DNA of 54,663 nucleotides from NCBI GenBank assembly GCA_003137095.1, contig PLET01000050.1:1-54663 (forward strand), given 5' to 3'. The notes under the pieces were generated by a model, which saw only the letters and a program-made list of their open reading frames with translations, was not told where the DNA came from and made no database searches. A program made the translations under genes and the position numbers. Within the stretch, counting starts at the first letter, position 1, and every line of letters begins with the position of its first letter. Origin of the DNA: Gammaproteobacteria bacterium (GTDB lineage Bacteria > Pseudomonadota > Gammaproteobacteria > Steroidobacterales > Steroidobacteraceae). Below, one piece after another: positions 1-8,654 of the stretch.

Positions 1-23
1 CACCGGCGGCGCAACAGAGCAGC
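1..23. repeat. Left copy of terminal inverted repeat
   Basis: The first 23 bases are the exact reverse complement of the last 23 bases of the window (54641-54663). Similarity continues inward at a lower level, and in both copies it lies inside an outward-reading ORF. This fits two homologous genes cut at the same codon better than a transposon end, because no transposase or target duplication is visible. Confidence 0.8.
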
Positions 24-73
24 GGCGCTGCGAATACGTGGAACCGGCACGAATTGCCGACGAATTGCGACAT
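1..73 (-). CDS. Partial outward-reading ORF at left edge
   Basis: An ATG on the minus strand at 71-73 opens 24 codons (MSQFVGNSCR...LLCCAAG) and runs off the left edge. The ORF at the right edge has the same length before the cut and is identical at 12 of 24 residues, including the last seven. In some proteobacteria a comF gene is divergent from bioB, so a ComF-like protein is one possibility; a signal peptide is another. The fragment is too short to assign. Confidence 0.3.
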   Translation of the reverse strand, partial: MSQFVGNSCRFHVFAAPLLCCAAG

Positions 74-309
74 GTACGATCCTTGTGCGATCACCCCGCG
101 AAATGGCGCCGCATGATCGGCGGGTCAGGGGAGCAATGTGCGACGGTAGCGAAAACCGCACGGCCCGTCTGTTCGTTGGTGCACCGATGGTCGCCGCGAC
201 CCGCACGTCAACCGCGGCCGGCCATCCGGGTTGACTACGGACCCCGGGTCATCGAATACTGCGGCGGGGGCGATCCGCCCCGCGCCGCCGGCGATACATC
301 GAGGTCCTT
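74..309. other. Intergenic leader of the biotin genes
   Basis: This stretch separates the outward-reading left-edge ORF from bioB. A forward reading frame across it (38-313) has no recognisable protein features and is treated as chance. A possible sigma-70 promoter is annotated separately. I see no biotin-repressor (BirA) operator or riboswitch. Confidence 0.5.
231..260 (+). promoter_or_regulatory. Putative sigma-70 promoter of bioB
   Basis: TTGACT at 231-236 matches five of six bases of the -35 consensus. It is followed after 18 bases by AATACT at 255-260, which matches four of six bases of TATAAT. Transcription would begin about 40 bases before the GTG start of bioB. Sequence match only. 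Confidence 0.4.
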
Positions 310-1305
310 GTGAAGGTACGCACTGATTGGTCGCTCGGCGAAGTCGAAGCGCTGTTCGCCCTGCCGTTCATGGACCTGCTGTACGAGGCGCAGACGGTGC
401 ACCGGCATTTCCAAATTGCGAACAGCGTGCAGGTCAGCACTCTGCTCAGCATCAAGACGGGAGCTTGTCCCGAGGACTGCGCGTATTGCCCGCAAAGCGT
501 CCGCTACGATACCGGGCTCGAAACCGAAGAGCTGATGGAACTCGAAGACGTGATGCGGCGCGCGAGCGCGGCGCAGCAGGCAGGCGCCACCCGGTTTTGC
601 ATGGGTGCGGCGTACCGCTCGCCGAAGCCGAAGGACCTGCGCAAAGTGATCGCCATGATCCGCGGGGTCAAGGCGCTCGGACTCGAGACCTGCGCCACGC
701 TGGGCATGGTGAGCCCGCAGCAGGCGCATGAGCTCAAGGCGGCGGGCCTCGACTACTACAATCACAATCTCGACACCTCGCCGCAGTACTACGACCAGAT
801 CATCGGCACGCGCACCTATCAGGATCGTCTCGATACCCTGCAGGCCGTGCGCGAAGCCGGCATGAACGTCTGCTGCGGCGGCATCGTCGGCATGGGCGAG
901 ACGCCCGCCGATCGGGCCGGGCTGCTGCACGTGCTCGCCACCCTGCCCGAACATCCGCAGAGCGTGCCGGTCAATCAGCTGGTGCGGGTTGCGGGCACGC
1001 CGCTCGCGGATGCGGCGCCGCTCGATCCCTTCGATTTCGTGCGAACCGTGGCGGTGGCCCGCATTCTCATGCCGCGCGCACACGTGCGTTTGTCGGCGGG
1101 CCGCGGCGAGATGAGCGACGAGCTGCAGGCGCTGTGCTTTCTGGCCGGCGCCAACTCGATTTTCTACGGGGAGAAGCTGCTGACCACCGGCAACCCCGAC
1201 ACGCTTCACGATCGGCGCCTCTTCGAGCGGCTGCAGATCCGCGCCGAAGCGCCGCCCGGTGCGGCGGCCGGGCCAACCCGGATGGCGCACGCCGCCACGG
1301 CGTAG
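310..1305 (+). CDS. bioB: Biotin synthase BioB
   Basis: Radical-SAM enzyme that inserts sulfur into dethiobiotin, the last step of biotin synthesis, in the cytoplasm. The 331-residue protein carries the CxxxCxxC cluster motif at C53, C57 and C60 ([12 protein letters not shown]), which binds the SAM-cleaving [4Fe-4S] cluster. Further conserved BioB stretches follow, such as [10 protein letters not shown] and GGIVGMGE. Length is normal for the family. The start is GTG at 310; it gives the usual N-terminus and no better upstream start is visible. It is the first of three biotin genes (bioB, bioC, bioD). bioF, which often sits between bioB and bioC, is absent here. Assignment is secure. Confidence 0.97.
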   Translation: MKVRTDWSLGEVEALFALPFMDLLYEAQTVHRHFQIANSVQVSTLLSIKTGACPEDCAYCPQSVRYDTGLETEELMELEDVMRRASAAQQAGATRFCMGAAYRSPKPKDLRKVIAMIRGVKALGLETCATLGMVSPQQAHELKAAGLDYYNHNLDTSPQYYDQIIGTRTYQDRLDTLQAVREAGMNVCCGGIVGMGETPADRAGLLHVLATLPEHPQSVPVNQLVRVAGTPLADAAPLDPFDFVRTVAVARILMPRAHVRLSAGRGEMSDELQALCFLAGANSIFYGEKLLTTGNPDTLHDRRLFERLQIRAEAPPGAAAGPTRMAHAATA

Positions 1306-1315
1306 GCCCCGCCGC

Positions 1316-2236
1316 ATGAGCGCGGGATCCCCGCCATTCACCCCCGATCTGCAGCAGCTGCGGCGCTCCTTCGATCGCGCCGGTCCGGGCTACGACACGG
1401 CCGCGGTGCTGCACGCGGAGGTGCGCGGCATCCTGCTGCAGCGTCTCGATCTGACCGCCCTCGAGCCGAGGGTGGTGCTCGATGCCGGCGCCGGCACCGC
1501 ACAGGCCAGCCGCGCGCTCAAGCGCCGCTATCCGCGGGCCCGCGTTCTTGCGCTGGATTGCTCGCTCGGCATGCTGCGCGCGGCCAGGCAGCCGCGATTC
1601 TGGGGGCGGCGCTTCGATCGGGTGTGCGCCGACGCACATCGCCTGCCGTTTGCGGATGCGGGCGTGGACCTCATCCTGAGCAATCTGATGATGCCGTGGT
1701 GCGATCCGGACGTCGTGTTTGCGGAATTTCGGCGCGTTCTCGCGCCGCGCGGATTCCTCAGCTTCAGCAGCCTGGGACCGGATACGCTGCGCGAGCTGCG
1801 CGCCGCCTGGGCTCGGGTGGATACGTGCAGCCGCGTCGTCCAGCTCCTCGACATGCACGATCTGGGCGATGCGCTGGTGCGCGCCGGCTTCGCAGCGCCG
1901 GTGCTCGACATCGAGCGCTATACCCTGACCTATGCGGAGCTGCGCGGACTGATGGCGGATCTGAAGGCGGTGGGTGCGCGCCACGGCGTCGTTGGCGGCG
2001 TTGGCGACGTTGGCGGTGCTGGTCGGCCGCGGGGATCGAGCCGGGGACGATGGGCGGCGCTGCGGGCGGCCTATGAAGCCTATCGGACCGATGGACGGCT
2101 GCCTGCCACGTGTGAAGTGGTGTTCGGCCAGGCGTGGGCGCCCGCGTCAGCAGCCCCCGCAGCCGTACGGGCGGAGCAGCCGGGCGTCACGCTCGAGCAG
2201 CTGACCCGCACCCTGCCAAGCAGGCGCGGCGCCTGA
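1316..2236 (+). CDS. bioC: Malonyl-ACP O-methyltransferase BioC
   Basis: SAM-dependent methyltransferase that methylates malonyl-ACP, so that fatty-acid synthesis can build the pimeloyl chain of biotin. The 306-residue protein has the class I SAM motif LDAGAGTA at residues 55-62, an acidic motif II region, and the segment SFSSLGPDTLRE (about 149-160) typical of BioC. The ATG at 1316 lies 10 bases after bioB; the open frame continues upstream, but that part overlaps bioB and looks non-coding. The stop overlaps the bioD start (TGATG), implying translational coupling. A short low-complexity stretch rich in V, G and D lies near residues 223-240. The C-terminus is also somewhat longer than a minimal BioC. 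Confidence 0.9.
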   Translation: MSAGSPPFTPDLQQLRRSFDRAGPGYDTAAVLHAEVRGILLQRLDLTALEPRVVLDAGAGTAQASRALKRRYPRARVLALDCSLGMLRAARQPRFWGRRFDRVCADAHRLPFADAGVDLILSNLMMPWCDPDVVFAEFRRVLAPRGFLSFSSLGPDTLRELRAAWARVDTCSRVVQLLDMHDLGDALVRAGFAAPVLDIERYTLTYAELRGLMADLKAVGARHGVVGGVGDVGGAGRPRGSSRGRWAALRAAYEAYRTDGRLPATCEVVFGQAWAPASAAPAAVRAEQPGVTLEQLTRTLPSRRGA

Positions 2237-2919
2237 TGTCGCTCGGCCTGTTCGTGACGGGAACGGACACCCACGTGGGCAAGACCCGCGTTGCCACCGC
2301 CTTATGTCATGCGTTCGCCGCACGTGGGCTGCGCGTGGCCGCGATGAAGCCGGTCGCGAGCGGCTGCACCGCGACGCCCGCAGGACTGCGCTGCGACGAT
2401 GCCCTGGCGCTGCGTGGCGCAACCAACGTGCAGGTCGCCTACGGCGACCTCAATCCGTATGCGTTCGAATCGCCGATTGCACCGCATATCGCGGCGGCGG
2501 CGGCCGGCGGCGCGATCGACTTCGAGGTGCTGGATCTGGCCTTCGAGCGCCAGCACAATTTGAGCGACGTGATCGTGGTGGAGGGCGCCGGCGGCTGGCT
2601 GGTGCCGCTCGACGCCCACCGCAGCATGGCCGACCTGGCCGTGCGCTGGAATCTCGAAGTGGTGTTGGTGGTCGGGCTGCGGCTGGGATGTCTGAATCAT
2701 GCGCTGCTGACCGCAGAATCCATCGGCAGCCGGGACGTGCGGATGCGCGGCTGGATTGCCAACACCATCGATCCGGACTTCGAAAGGCGCGATGAAAACA
2801 TACTGACCTTGCAAAACCGGATAGCGGCGCCGTGTTTGGGCATTTTGGAGTACGCGCCCCAGGCGACGTCGGAATCCATCGCGCAGGCGCTCTCCAGCAC
2901 GTTGTTTGCGGCCGCCTGA
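2236..2919 (+). CDS. bioD: Dethiobiotin synthetase BioD
   Basis: ATP-dependent carboxylase that closes the ureido ring of 7,8-diaminopelargonate to form dethiobiotin, the substrate of BioB. The 227-residue protein begins MSLGLFVTGTDTHVGKT, with the BioD P-loop at about residues 9-16, and has the conserved segment VVEGAGGWLVPL near residue 115. The ATG at 2236 shares its first base with the bioC stop codon. It is the last gene of the biotin unit. The enzyme before it in the pathway (BioA) and BioF are not in this window. Confidence 0.95.
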   Translation: MSLGLFVTGTDTHVGKTRVATALCHAFAARGLRVAAMKPVASGCTATPAGLRCDDALALRGATNVQVAYGDLNPYAFESPIAPHIAAAAAGGAIDFEVLDLAFERQHNLSDVIVVEGAGGWLVPLDAHRSMADLAVRWNLEVVLVVGLRLGCLNHALLTAESIGSRDVRMRGWIANTIDPDFERRDENILTLQNRIAAPCLGILEYAPQATSESIAQALSSTLFAAA

Positions 2920-3012
2920 CCCGTACCCAAGTCTCTGTGTTGCAAGTCGCTGTCTTGCTTGAGGTATATCGCCCTCTGTAAGATCCGCTGACACCCCGGA
3001 GCCGACACCCCC

Positions 3013-3489
3013 ATGGAGACGCGCATCGAGCTCAAGCCCAATTGTTCGCTGACCCTGCCGGCCGCCCGCGTGTTTTTCGTGTCCATCTGTGGATTTTCGC
3101 TGGTCGTCGCACTGCTTGCGACCTTGCAGGGATTTTGGCCCGTGCTGCCGTTCTGGGGGCTCGAAATGCTGGGTTTGGGGCTGGCGCTGCGCTCGAGCCT
3201 GCGGCGGCGCTTGTGGACGCAAACGCTGCTGATCACCGAATCACAAGTGAGCCTGGTGACGCGTTCACGCAACGGCGAAGCAAAACAGGAGTTTGCGCGG
3301 CACTGGGCGAAGGTTAGACTTCGCAGTCCGCGGATGCGCCAGTATCCGAGCCGGCTCATGATCGAGAGCCGGGGCCGGTCCTTCGAGGTGGGCAGTTTCC
3401 TCACGGAGGAGGAGCGCTGCCGGCTGGCGGAGCGGTTATACGCGATGGTGGGCGGAATGAACGAGTCGCCGCCGCTCGAATGGGAATGA
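3013..3489 (+). CDS. DUF2244 membrane protein
   Basis: 158-residue protein with two adjacent hydrophobic segments at about residues 19-40 and 43-62, followed by a soluble C-terminal half with an arginine-rich patch (LRRRLWTQ). The overall pattern (polar N-terminus, helical hairpin, C-terminal domain) fits the DUF2244 family. The family has no established biochemical function; members are often found near cytochrome oxidase genes, as here, 20 bases before coxB. A role in oxidase assembly or stability is inference from that position. ATG start at 3013. Confidence 0.75.
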   Translation: METRIELKPNCSLTLPAARVFFVSICGFSLVVALLATLQGFWPVLPFWGLEMLGLGLALRSSLRRRLWTQTLLITESQVSLVTRSRNGEAKQEFARHWAKVRLRSPRMRQYPSRLMIESRGRSFEVGSFLTEEERCRLAERLYAMVGGMNESPPLEWE

Positions 3490-3509
3490 ACTTGAGGGGA
3501 TCCGTCTCG

Positions 3510-4412
3510 ATGAGCCTTACCGGAATGAATGTGGAGCACGCCGGCCGGCGTGGCCTTGCGCTGGGCGCCGCGTTGCTGAGCGGTCTCACGGCCGCCGGGG
3601 CCGCCGTCGCCAACACCTCGAACGGCTATAATCTGATGCCGGGAGTCACCGACATCAGCCGCGACATCTACGCGCTGCACATGGAGGTGTTCTGGATTTG
3701 CGTCGGCATCGCGGTGGTGGTGTTCGGCGCGATGATCTATTCGCTGATCAACTTCCGCCACTCGCAGGGCGCAGTTGCCGACACCAGCATGAGGCACAGC
3801 ACCAAGGTGGAGATCATCTGGACCATCATCCCGGTGATCATACTGGTGGTCATGGCGATTCCGGCTGCCGAAATCATCCTCAAGATGGAAGACACCCGCG
3901 ACTCGGAGCTGTCGATCCGGGTGACCGGCTATCAGTGGAAATGGCAGTACCAGTACATGGACGCCGCCGAGGGGATCAATTTCTTCTCCACCCTGTCGCA
4001 GGACTCGAACTTCGCCCGCCAGCTGCATTCCGGCATCGATCCGAGGACGGTTCCGAATTATCTGCTGGACGTCGACAAGCCGATGGTGGTGCCGAGCGGC
4101 ACCAAGGTGCGGCTGCTGCTGACCTCCCAGGACGTGATCCACGCGTGGTGGGTGCCCGATTTCGGCGCGAAGCGCTCGGCGATCCCCGGATTCGTGAACG
4201 AACTGTGGTTCAAGGTCACGCCGGGCAAGGAGGGCATCTATCGCGGTCAATGTGTGGCGCTGTGCGGCCGCGATCACGGCTTCATGCCGGTGGTCGTGGA
4301 CGTGCGCACGCCGGAAGAGTTCAAGAAGTGGGTTGAAGCGCAGAAGACCGCCGTCAAACAGGCGGCGGCGATCCCTCCGGAACCGCCGCGCTCCGCGCAA
4401 CTGTTGAACTGA
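3510..4412 (+). CDS. coxB: Cytochrome c oxidase subunit II
   Basis: Periplasmic CuA subunit of the aa3-type oxidase; it accepts electrons from cytochrome c. From the ATG at 3510 the protein has 300 residues: an N-terminal signal or first membrane segment, two transmembrane helices (about 50-75 and 95-115) and a cupredoxin domain. The CuA ligands are all visible: H211 in HAWWVPDF, C248, C252, H256 and M259 in QCVALCGRDHGFM. The start at 3510 is preferred because GAGGGGA lies 9 bases before it; an in-frame ATG at 3480 overlaps the previous gene. No fused cytochrome c domain is present. Confidence 0.95.
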   Translation: MSLTGMNVEHAGRRGLALGAALLSGLTAAGAAVANTSNGYNLMPGVTDISRDIYALHMEVFWICVGIAVVVFGAMIYSLINFRHSQGAVADTSMRHSTKVEIIWTIIPVIILVVMAIPAAEIILKMEDTRDSELSIRVTGYQWKWQYQYMDAAEGINFFSTLSQDSNFARQLHSGIDPRTVPNYLLDVDKPMVVPSGTKVRLLLTSQDVIHAWWVPDFGAKRSAIPGFVNELWFKVTPGKEGIYRGQCVALCGRDHGFMPVVVDVRTPEEFKKWVEAQKTAVKQAAAIPPEPPRSAQLLN

Positions 4413-4450
4413 ACCGATCATACGACCGATTTTACGAGAGAGTCATCACC

Positions 4451-6040
4451 ATGGCCCAAGCGACCGACACCCTCCCCCACGACGATCATCACGATCAGCC
4501 GGACACCGGCATCAAGCGCTGGCTGTTCGCCACCAATCACAAGGACATCGGCACGATGTACCTGGTGTTCAGCCTGATCATGTTCTTCGTCGGCGGCGCG
4601 ATGGCCATGGTGATCCGCGCCGAACTGTTCAAACCCGGGCTGCAGCTGGTCGATCCGATGTTCTTCAACCAGATGACCACCCTGCATGCGCTGGTGATGA
4701 TATTCGGGGCCGTCATGCCGGCCTTCGTCGGTCTCGCCAACTGGATGATCCCGCTGCAGATCGGTGCGCCCGACATGGCGTTGCCGCGCATGAACAATTT
4801 CAGTTTCTGGATATTGCCGTTTGCGTTCACGTTGCTGCTGTCGACGCTGCTGGTGCCCGGCGGGGCGCCGGCCGGCGGCTGGACGCTGTATCCGCCGCTG
4901 GTTCTGCAGGGCGGGGATTATTTCCCGATGGTGATCTTCGCCATCCACCTGATGGGCATCTCATCGATCATGGGCGCGATCAACGTGATCGTCACCATCA
5001 TGAACATGCGGGCGCCGGGCATGGACCTGCTGAGGATGCCCCTGTTTTGTTGGTCCTGGCTGATCACGGCGTATCTGCTGATCGCCGTCATGCCGGTGCT
5101 CGCGGGCGCGGTGACCATGCTGCTGACGGATCATTTCTTCAAGACCAGCTTCTTCAATGCCGCCGGGGGCGGCGATCCGGTGATGTTCGAACACATTTTC
5201 TGGTTCTTCGGGCATCCGGAGGTGTACATCATGATTCTGCCGGCCTTCGGCATCATCTCCGAGATTTTGCCGACTTTCTCGCGCAAGCCGCTGTTCGGCG
5301 CCGTCTCCATGGTCTACGCGACCGCGTCCATCGCATTCCTGTCGTTCATCGTCTGGGGCCACCACATGTTCGTCGACGGCATGCCGCTGGCTGCACAGAT
5401 GTTCTTCATGATGTCCACGATGCTGATAGCCGTGCCGACCGGCGTGAAGGTGTTCAACTGGACGGCAACCATGTGGCGCGGCTCGCTGTCGTTCGAGCCG
5501 CCGATGCTGTTCGCGATCGCCTTCCTGTTCATGTTCAGCATCGGCGGATTCTCCGGCGTGATGCTCGCGCTGGTGCCGGCGGACTTCCAGTATCAGAACA
5601 CCTATTTCGTGGTCGCACATTTCCACTACGTGCTGGTCCCGGGCGCGATTTTCGCCATCATGGCCGCCGTGTACTACTGGCTCCCGAAGTGGACCGGGCA
5701 CATGTACAACCTGACCCTGGCCAAGACGCATTTCTGGCTGTCGACCATCTTCGTCAACGTGCTGTTCTTCCCGCAGCATTTCCTGGGCCTGGCCGGGATG
5801 CCGCGGCGGGTCCCTGACTACGCGGTGCAGTTCTCCGACTGGAACATGGTGTCCTCCATCGGCGCCTTCGGCTTCGGACTGTCGCAGGTGTTGTTCGCCA
5901 TCGTGGTGATCCAGTGCATCCGCGGCGGCCAGAAGGCGAGTTCCGTGGTATGGGGCGATGCGCTGCCAACCGGGCTCGAGTGGACGCTGTCCTCGCCCCC
6001 GCCCTATCACAGCTTCATCACAGCGCCCGAGATCAAGTGA
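4451..6040 (+). CDS. coxA: Cytochrome c oxidase subunit I
   Basis: Catalytic subunit of the haem-copper oxidase; it reduces oxygen at the haem a3-CuB site and pumps protons. The 529-residue protein has about 12 hydrophobic helices. Ligand motifs are intact: H79 (haem a), H255 and Y259 in GHPEVY (CuB and cross-linked Tyr), H304 and H305 in WGHHMFVDG (CuB), and H390 and H392 in AHFHYVL (haems a3 and a). The Glu of the HPEVY segment (E257) marks an A1-type enzyme. The histidine-rich start (HDDHHDQ) is a small local feature. Its stop overlaps the next small gene. Confidence 0.98.
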   Translation: MAQATDTLPHDDHHDQPDTGIKRWLFATNHKDIGTMYLVFSLIMFFVGGAMAMVIRAELFKPGLQLVDPMFFNQMTTLHALVMIFGAVMPAFVGLANWMIPLQIGAPDMALPRMNNFSFWILPFAFTLLLSTLLVPGGAPAGGWTLYPPLVLQGGDYFPMVIFAIHLMGISSIMGAINVIVTIMNMRAPGMDLLRMPLFCWSWLITAYLLIAVMPVLAGAVTMLLTDHFFKTSFFNAAGGGDPVMFEHIFWFFGHPEVYIMILPAFGIISEILPTFSRKPLFGAVSMVYATASIAFLSFIVWGHHMFVDGMPLAAQMFFMMSTMLIAVPTGVKVFNWTATMWRGSLSFEPPMLFAIAFLFMFSIGGFSGVMLALVPADFQYQNTYFVVAHFHYVLVPGAIFAIMAAVYYWLPKWTGHMYNLTLAKTHFWLSTIFVNVLFFPQHFLGLAGMPRRVPDYAVQFSDWNMVSSIGAFGFGLSQVLFAIVVIQCIRGGQKASSVVWGDALPTGLEWTLSSPPPYHSFITAPEIK

Positions 6041-6162
6041 ACGTGACCGATGCGGTGCGGATCAAGAGGCGCATACGCAACGGCGCACTGCGGTTGATGA
6101 CGCTCGCGCTGGCGTTTTACCTCGCGTTCATCGCGATTGCCGTGCTTCGCAGCCGCCACTGA
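6037..6162 (+). CDS. Small cytochrome oxidase assembly-type membrane protein
   Basis: 41-residue ORF starting at GTG 6037, overlapping the coxA stop (GTGA) and ending in the ctaG start (TGATG). It has a basic N-terminus (RIKRRIRNG) followed by one hydrophobic helix of about 20 residues. Tiny single-helix proteins lie at this position in many proteobacterial cox operons and are annotated as small oxidase assembly proteins; their mechanism is unknown. The tight overlaps on both sides argue that it is translated. An alternative GTG is at 6043. Confidence 0.65.
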   Translation: MNVTDAVRIKRRIRNGALRLMTLALAFYLAFIAIAVLRSRH

Positions 6163-6737
6163 TGGATGCGCCGGATCCAAATCCCGCCGGCCTCACCCGG
6201 GACCAGCAGCGGCGCGCCAATCGCAGCCTGACCTCGCGGCTGTTGATCATGACGCTCGCCAGCTTCGCCTTCGGCTGGGCACTGGTGCCGCTGTATGACG
6301 TCTTCTGCAAGCTCACCGGCGTCGGCAACGCGGAGGCCAGGGCGGCTCCGGTCGAGGCGCATGAGGCGGTCGATGCCGCTCGCCTGATCACGATCGAGTT
6401 CGTGGCGAATCCGGCGTCCGTGGGCAGCTACGAATTCCACCCGCGGCTGGCCTCGATGCGCATCCATCCCGGCAAACTCTACGATGCCGGGTTCTATGCC
6501 AGGAACCTGACGAGCGGTGCGTCGGTAGCGCAGGCCGTTCCCAGCATTTCGCCGCACGAGGCGGCGCAGTACTTCCACAAGACCGAATGCTTCTGTTACA
6601 GCCAGCAGAAGTTCCAGCAGGGCGAAGGACGCGACATGCCGCTGCGCTTCATCGTCGACCCGAAGCTGCCGGGAAACATCGACAAGGTCACCCTGGCGTA
6701 TTCGTTCTACGACATCACCGAATCTTCAAGCCGTTAA
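6162..6737 (+). CDS. ctaG: Cytochrome c oxidase assembly protein CtaG/Cox11
   Basis: Membrane-anchored copper chaperone that delivers copper to the CuB site of subunit I. The 191-residue protein has one N-terminal transmembrane helix (about 27-45) and a periplasmic domain. Conserved features are the [11 protein letters not shown] segment with C49 and the copper-binding pair C143 and C145 in ECFCYSQ, followed by the Cox11 C-terminal signature up to LAYSFYD. The start at 6162 overlaps the stop of the preceding small ORF. Its place between coxA and coxC is the usual proteobacterial arrangement. Confidence 0.95.
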   Translation: MDAPDPNPAGLTRDQQRRANRSLTSRLLIMTLASFAFGWALVPLYDVFCKLTGVGNAEARAAPVEAHEAVDAARLITIEFVANPASVGSYEFHPRLASMRIHPGKLYDAGFYARNLTSGASVAQAVPSISPHEAAQYFHKTECFCYSQQKFQQGEGRDMPLRFIVDPKLPGNIDKVTLAYSFYDITESSSR

Positions 6738-6755
6738 CTGCATAGAGACCGAATC

Positions 6756-7643
6756 ATGGCGCAAGCGCACGCAACCGAAGCCGACAAATACTACATTCCG
6801 CACGGCAGTCCGTGGCCGATCTATGGCTCGGTGACGCTGTTCACGCTGATGTTGGGCGCGATCGCCACCCTCAACAACTGGCTGCCGGCGTGGTCCCTGC
6901 TGCCGGGATTCGTGATGCTGGCGCTGCTATTCGTCTTCTGGTTCAACACCGTCATCGGCGAGAACCAGCACGGGATCTACAATCTGGCCGTGGATCGCTC
7001 ATTCCGGCTGGGCATGATGTGGTTCATCTTCTCGGAGGTCATGTTCTTCGCGGCATTTTTCGGCGCCCTGTTCTACGCCCGTGAATTGGCCGTGCCCTGG
7101 CTCGGCGGCGAGGGCGTGAAGATATTCAGCAAGCTGCTGCTGTGGAAGCATTACGACGGCGCGTGGCCCACCAATGGACCCGGCCACGTCGGCCCGCGCG
7201 CCGACGGCAGCTTCGAGACCGTGCCGGCATTGGGTTTGCCGGCGATCAACACGGCGATACTGCTGTCGAGCAGCATCACCGTGACCATCGCCCACCACGC
7301 GCTGATCACCGGCCATCGCACACGCTTGAAGATATTCCTGGCCGCGACCTTCCTGCTGGGATTCACTTTCGTCGCGCTGCAGGCCATGGAGTACCACGAG
7401 GCCTACACGGAACTCGGTCTGCAGCTCGGCACCGGCATTTACGGCTCGACGTTCTTCATGTTGACCGGATTTCACGGCATGCACGTGACGGTGGGGGCCA
7501 TCATGCTCACGGTCATCTGGTTCAGGGTGCTCAACGGCCACTTCACGCCGCAGCGGCATTTCGGCTTCGAGGCCGTGTCCTGGTACTGGCACTTCGTGGA
7601 CGTGGTCTGGCTGGGGCTGTTTATTTTCGTGTACTGGCTGTAG
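6756..7643 (+). CDS. coxC: Cytochrome c oxidase subunit III
   Basis: Seven-helix subunit III, which stabilises the oxidase core. The 295-residue protein has the expected motifs: YYIPHGSPWPIYGS at the N-terminus, WFIFSEVMFFAAFF, LQAMEYHEAY, GFHGMHVTVGA and the C-terminal SWYWHFVDVVWLGLF. The ATG is 18 bases after ctaG, so it belongs to the same operon. It ends 20 bases before the convergent DUF2909 gene. Confidence 0.97.
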   Translation: MAQAHATEADKYYIPHGSPWPIYGSVTLFTLMLGAIATLNNWLPAWSLLPGFVMLALLFVFWFNTVIGENQHGIYNLAVDRSFRLGMMWFIFSEVMFFAAFFGALFYARELAVPWLGGEGVKIFSKLLLWKHYDGAWPTNGPGHVGPRADGSFETVPALGLPAINTAILLSSSITVTIAHHALITGHRTRLKIFLAATFLLGFTFVALQAMEYHEAYTELGLQLGTGIYGSTFFMLTGFHGMHVTVGAIMLTVIWFRVLNGHFTPQRHFGFEAVSWYWHFVDVVWLGLFIFVYWL

Positions 7644-7662
7644 CGTGGCAGGCGCGGATGGT

Positions 7663-7872
7663 TCAGCGCACCTGCTGCGGAACGATCCAGCCCCGGTAGT
7701 AGGCGAGGATCAGCAGCAGGAATAGCGCCACCGATAGGCCGATGCGCCATGCCAGCGCCTTGACCATTTTGCCGCCGTCGGCTTCTTTGTTGCTCGTCAA
7801 GTAGTACAGAGCCCTGCCGAGGCTGATCAGGATCAGCACCAGGATCCCGACCACGAGGTATTTGAATTCCAC
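7663..7872 (-). CDS. DUF2909 twin-transmembrane protein
   Basis: 69-residue minus-strand protein from GTG 7872 with two hydrophobic helices (about residues 4-23 and 44-62) joined by a charged loop (SNKEADGGKMV). The pattern matches DUF2909, small inner-membrane proteins often found between the oxidase subunit III and SURF1 genes in proteobacteria. It is oriented against the flanking genes: convergent with coxC and divergent from SURF1. The GTG was chosen because the helix begins right after it and no in-frame ATG lies closer; the upstream extension of the frame looks non-coding. Function unknown. Confidence 0.75.
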   Translation of the reverse strand: MEFKYLVVGILVLILISLGRALYYLTSNKEADGGKMVKALAWRIGLSVALFLLLILAYYRGWIVPQQVR

Positions 7873-7892
7873 GGCCGCCCGTCCGACATGAG

Positions 7893-8654
7893 ATGGACCA
7901 GCAGTATATCGCGCCAATGAAAATCGGTTCCCGCATCTTCGCACCGCGTCCGTTCACGACGCTGATCACGATTGCCGTGATTTTCATCCTGTTGACCCTC
8001 GGCCGCTGGCAGCTGCACCGGGCGGCGGAAAAGCAGGTCCTGTTCGATGCGTTCGCCTCGGGCACGGACGTCACGCGGCCGATCGACGCCGCGACGTCAC
8101 GGCTGGCGCGCTACCAGCATGTGGAGGCGGTGGGACGCTACGATGCAGCGCGACAGATCCTGCTCGACAACATGTTCGACGCCGAAGGACGGGCCGGCTA
8201 TTTCGTCATCACGCCGTTCGCGCTGGTGGGCGGCGGTTGGGTGCTGGTCAATCGCGGATGGATCCCCCTGGGTGCGAGCCGCGCCGAGCGGCCCGACGTG
8301 CCGGTGGCGCAGGACCAGCGGCGCCTGCGCGGGCGGGCCGACGATCTGCCGCGGCCGGGAATACGCCTGGACGCGCCGGCGCTGGGACCGCCCTATCCCG
8401 TGGTGGCAAATTTTCCGACGCTGTCCGACATCGGACGGCTGCTGCACGTCTCCGCCTGGACACCGGCCACGGAACTCGTGCTGCTCGATCCGGGCGAGGC
8501 CGATGGCTACGCCCGAAATTGGCGGGCGCCGGGCTTTGCGCCCATGCGCCATATCGCCTATGCCGTGCAATGGTTCGCGCTGGCGGTGGCGGTGGCGGTG
8601 ACCTACGCCGTGACCAATCTGAAGCGCTCCGTGGCCGGAGGTTCCGCGGGTTGA
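7893..8654 (+). CDS. SURF1 family oxidase assembly protein
   Basis: Inner-membrane assembly factor associated with haem A insertion into subunit I. The 253-residue protein has an N-terminal helix (about 25-42) leading into GRWQLHRAAEK, a periplasmic middle domain with GWVLVNRGWIPLG (typical SURF1), and a C-terminal helix after HIAYAVQWFA. An in-frame ATG at 7917 is an equally plausible start and gives a more usual N-terminus. It is divergent from the DUF2909 gene, so the promoter must lie within or just before that gene. The stop overlaps the TTG start of the next gene. Confidence 0.9.
   Translation: MDQQYIAPMKIGSRIFAPRPFTTLITIAVIFILLTLGRWQLHRAAEKQVLFDAFASGTDVTRPIDAATSRLARYQHVEAVGRYDAARQILLDNMFDAEGRAGYFVITPFALVGGGWVLVNRGWIPLGASRAERPDVPVAQDQRRLRGRADDLPRPGIRLDAPALGPPYPVVANFPTLSDIGRLLHVSAWTPATELVLLDPGEADGYARNWRAPGFAPMRHIAYAVQWFALAVAVAVTYAVTNLKRSVAGGSAG

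Noticed and set aside
38..313. Forward ORF in the bioB leader
   Set aside because: No recognisable features, low-complexity arginine- and proline-rich sequence, overlaps the bioB start and promoter.
4961..6010. Minus-strand ORF opposite coxA
   Set aside because: Histidine- and arginine-rich antisense translation of membrane helices; no domain.
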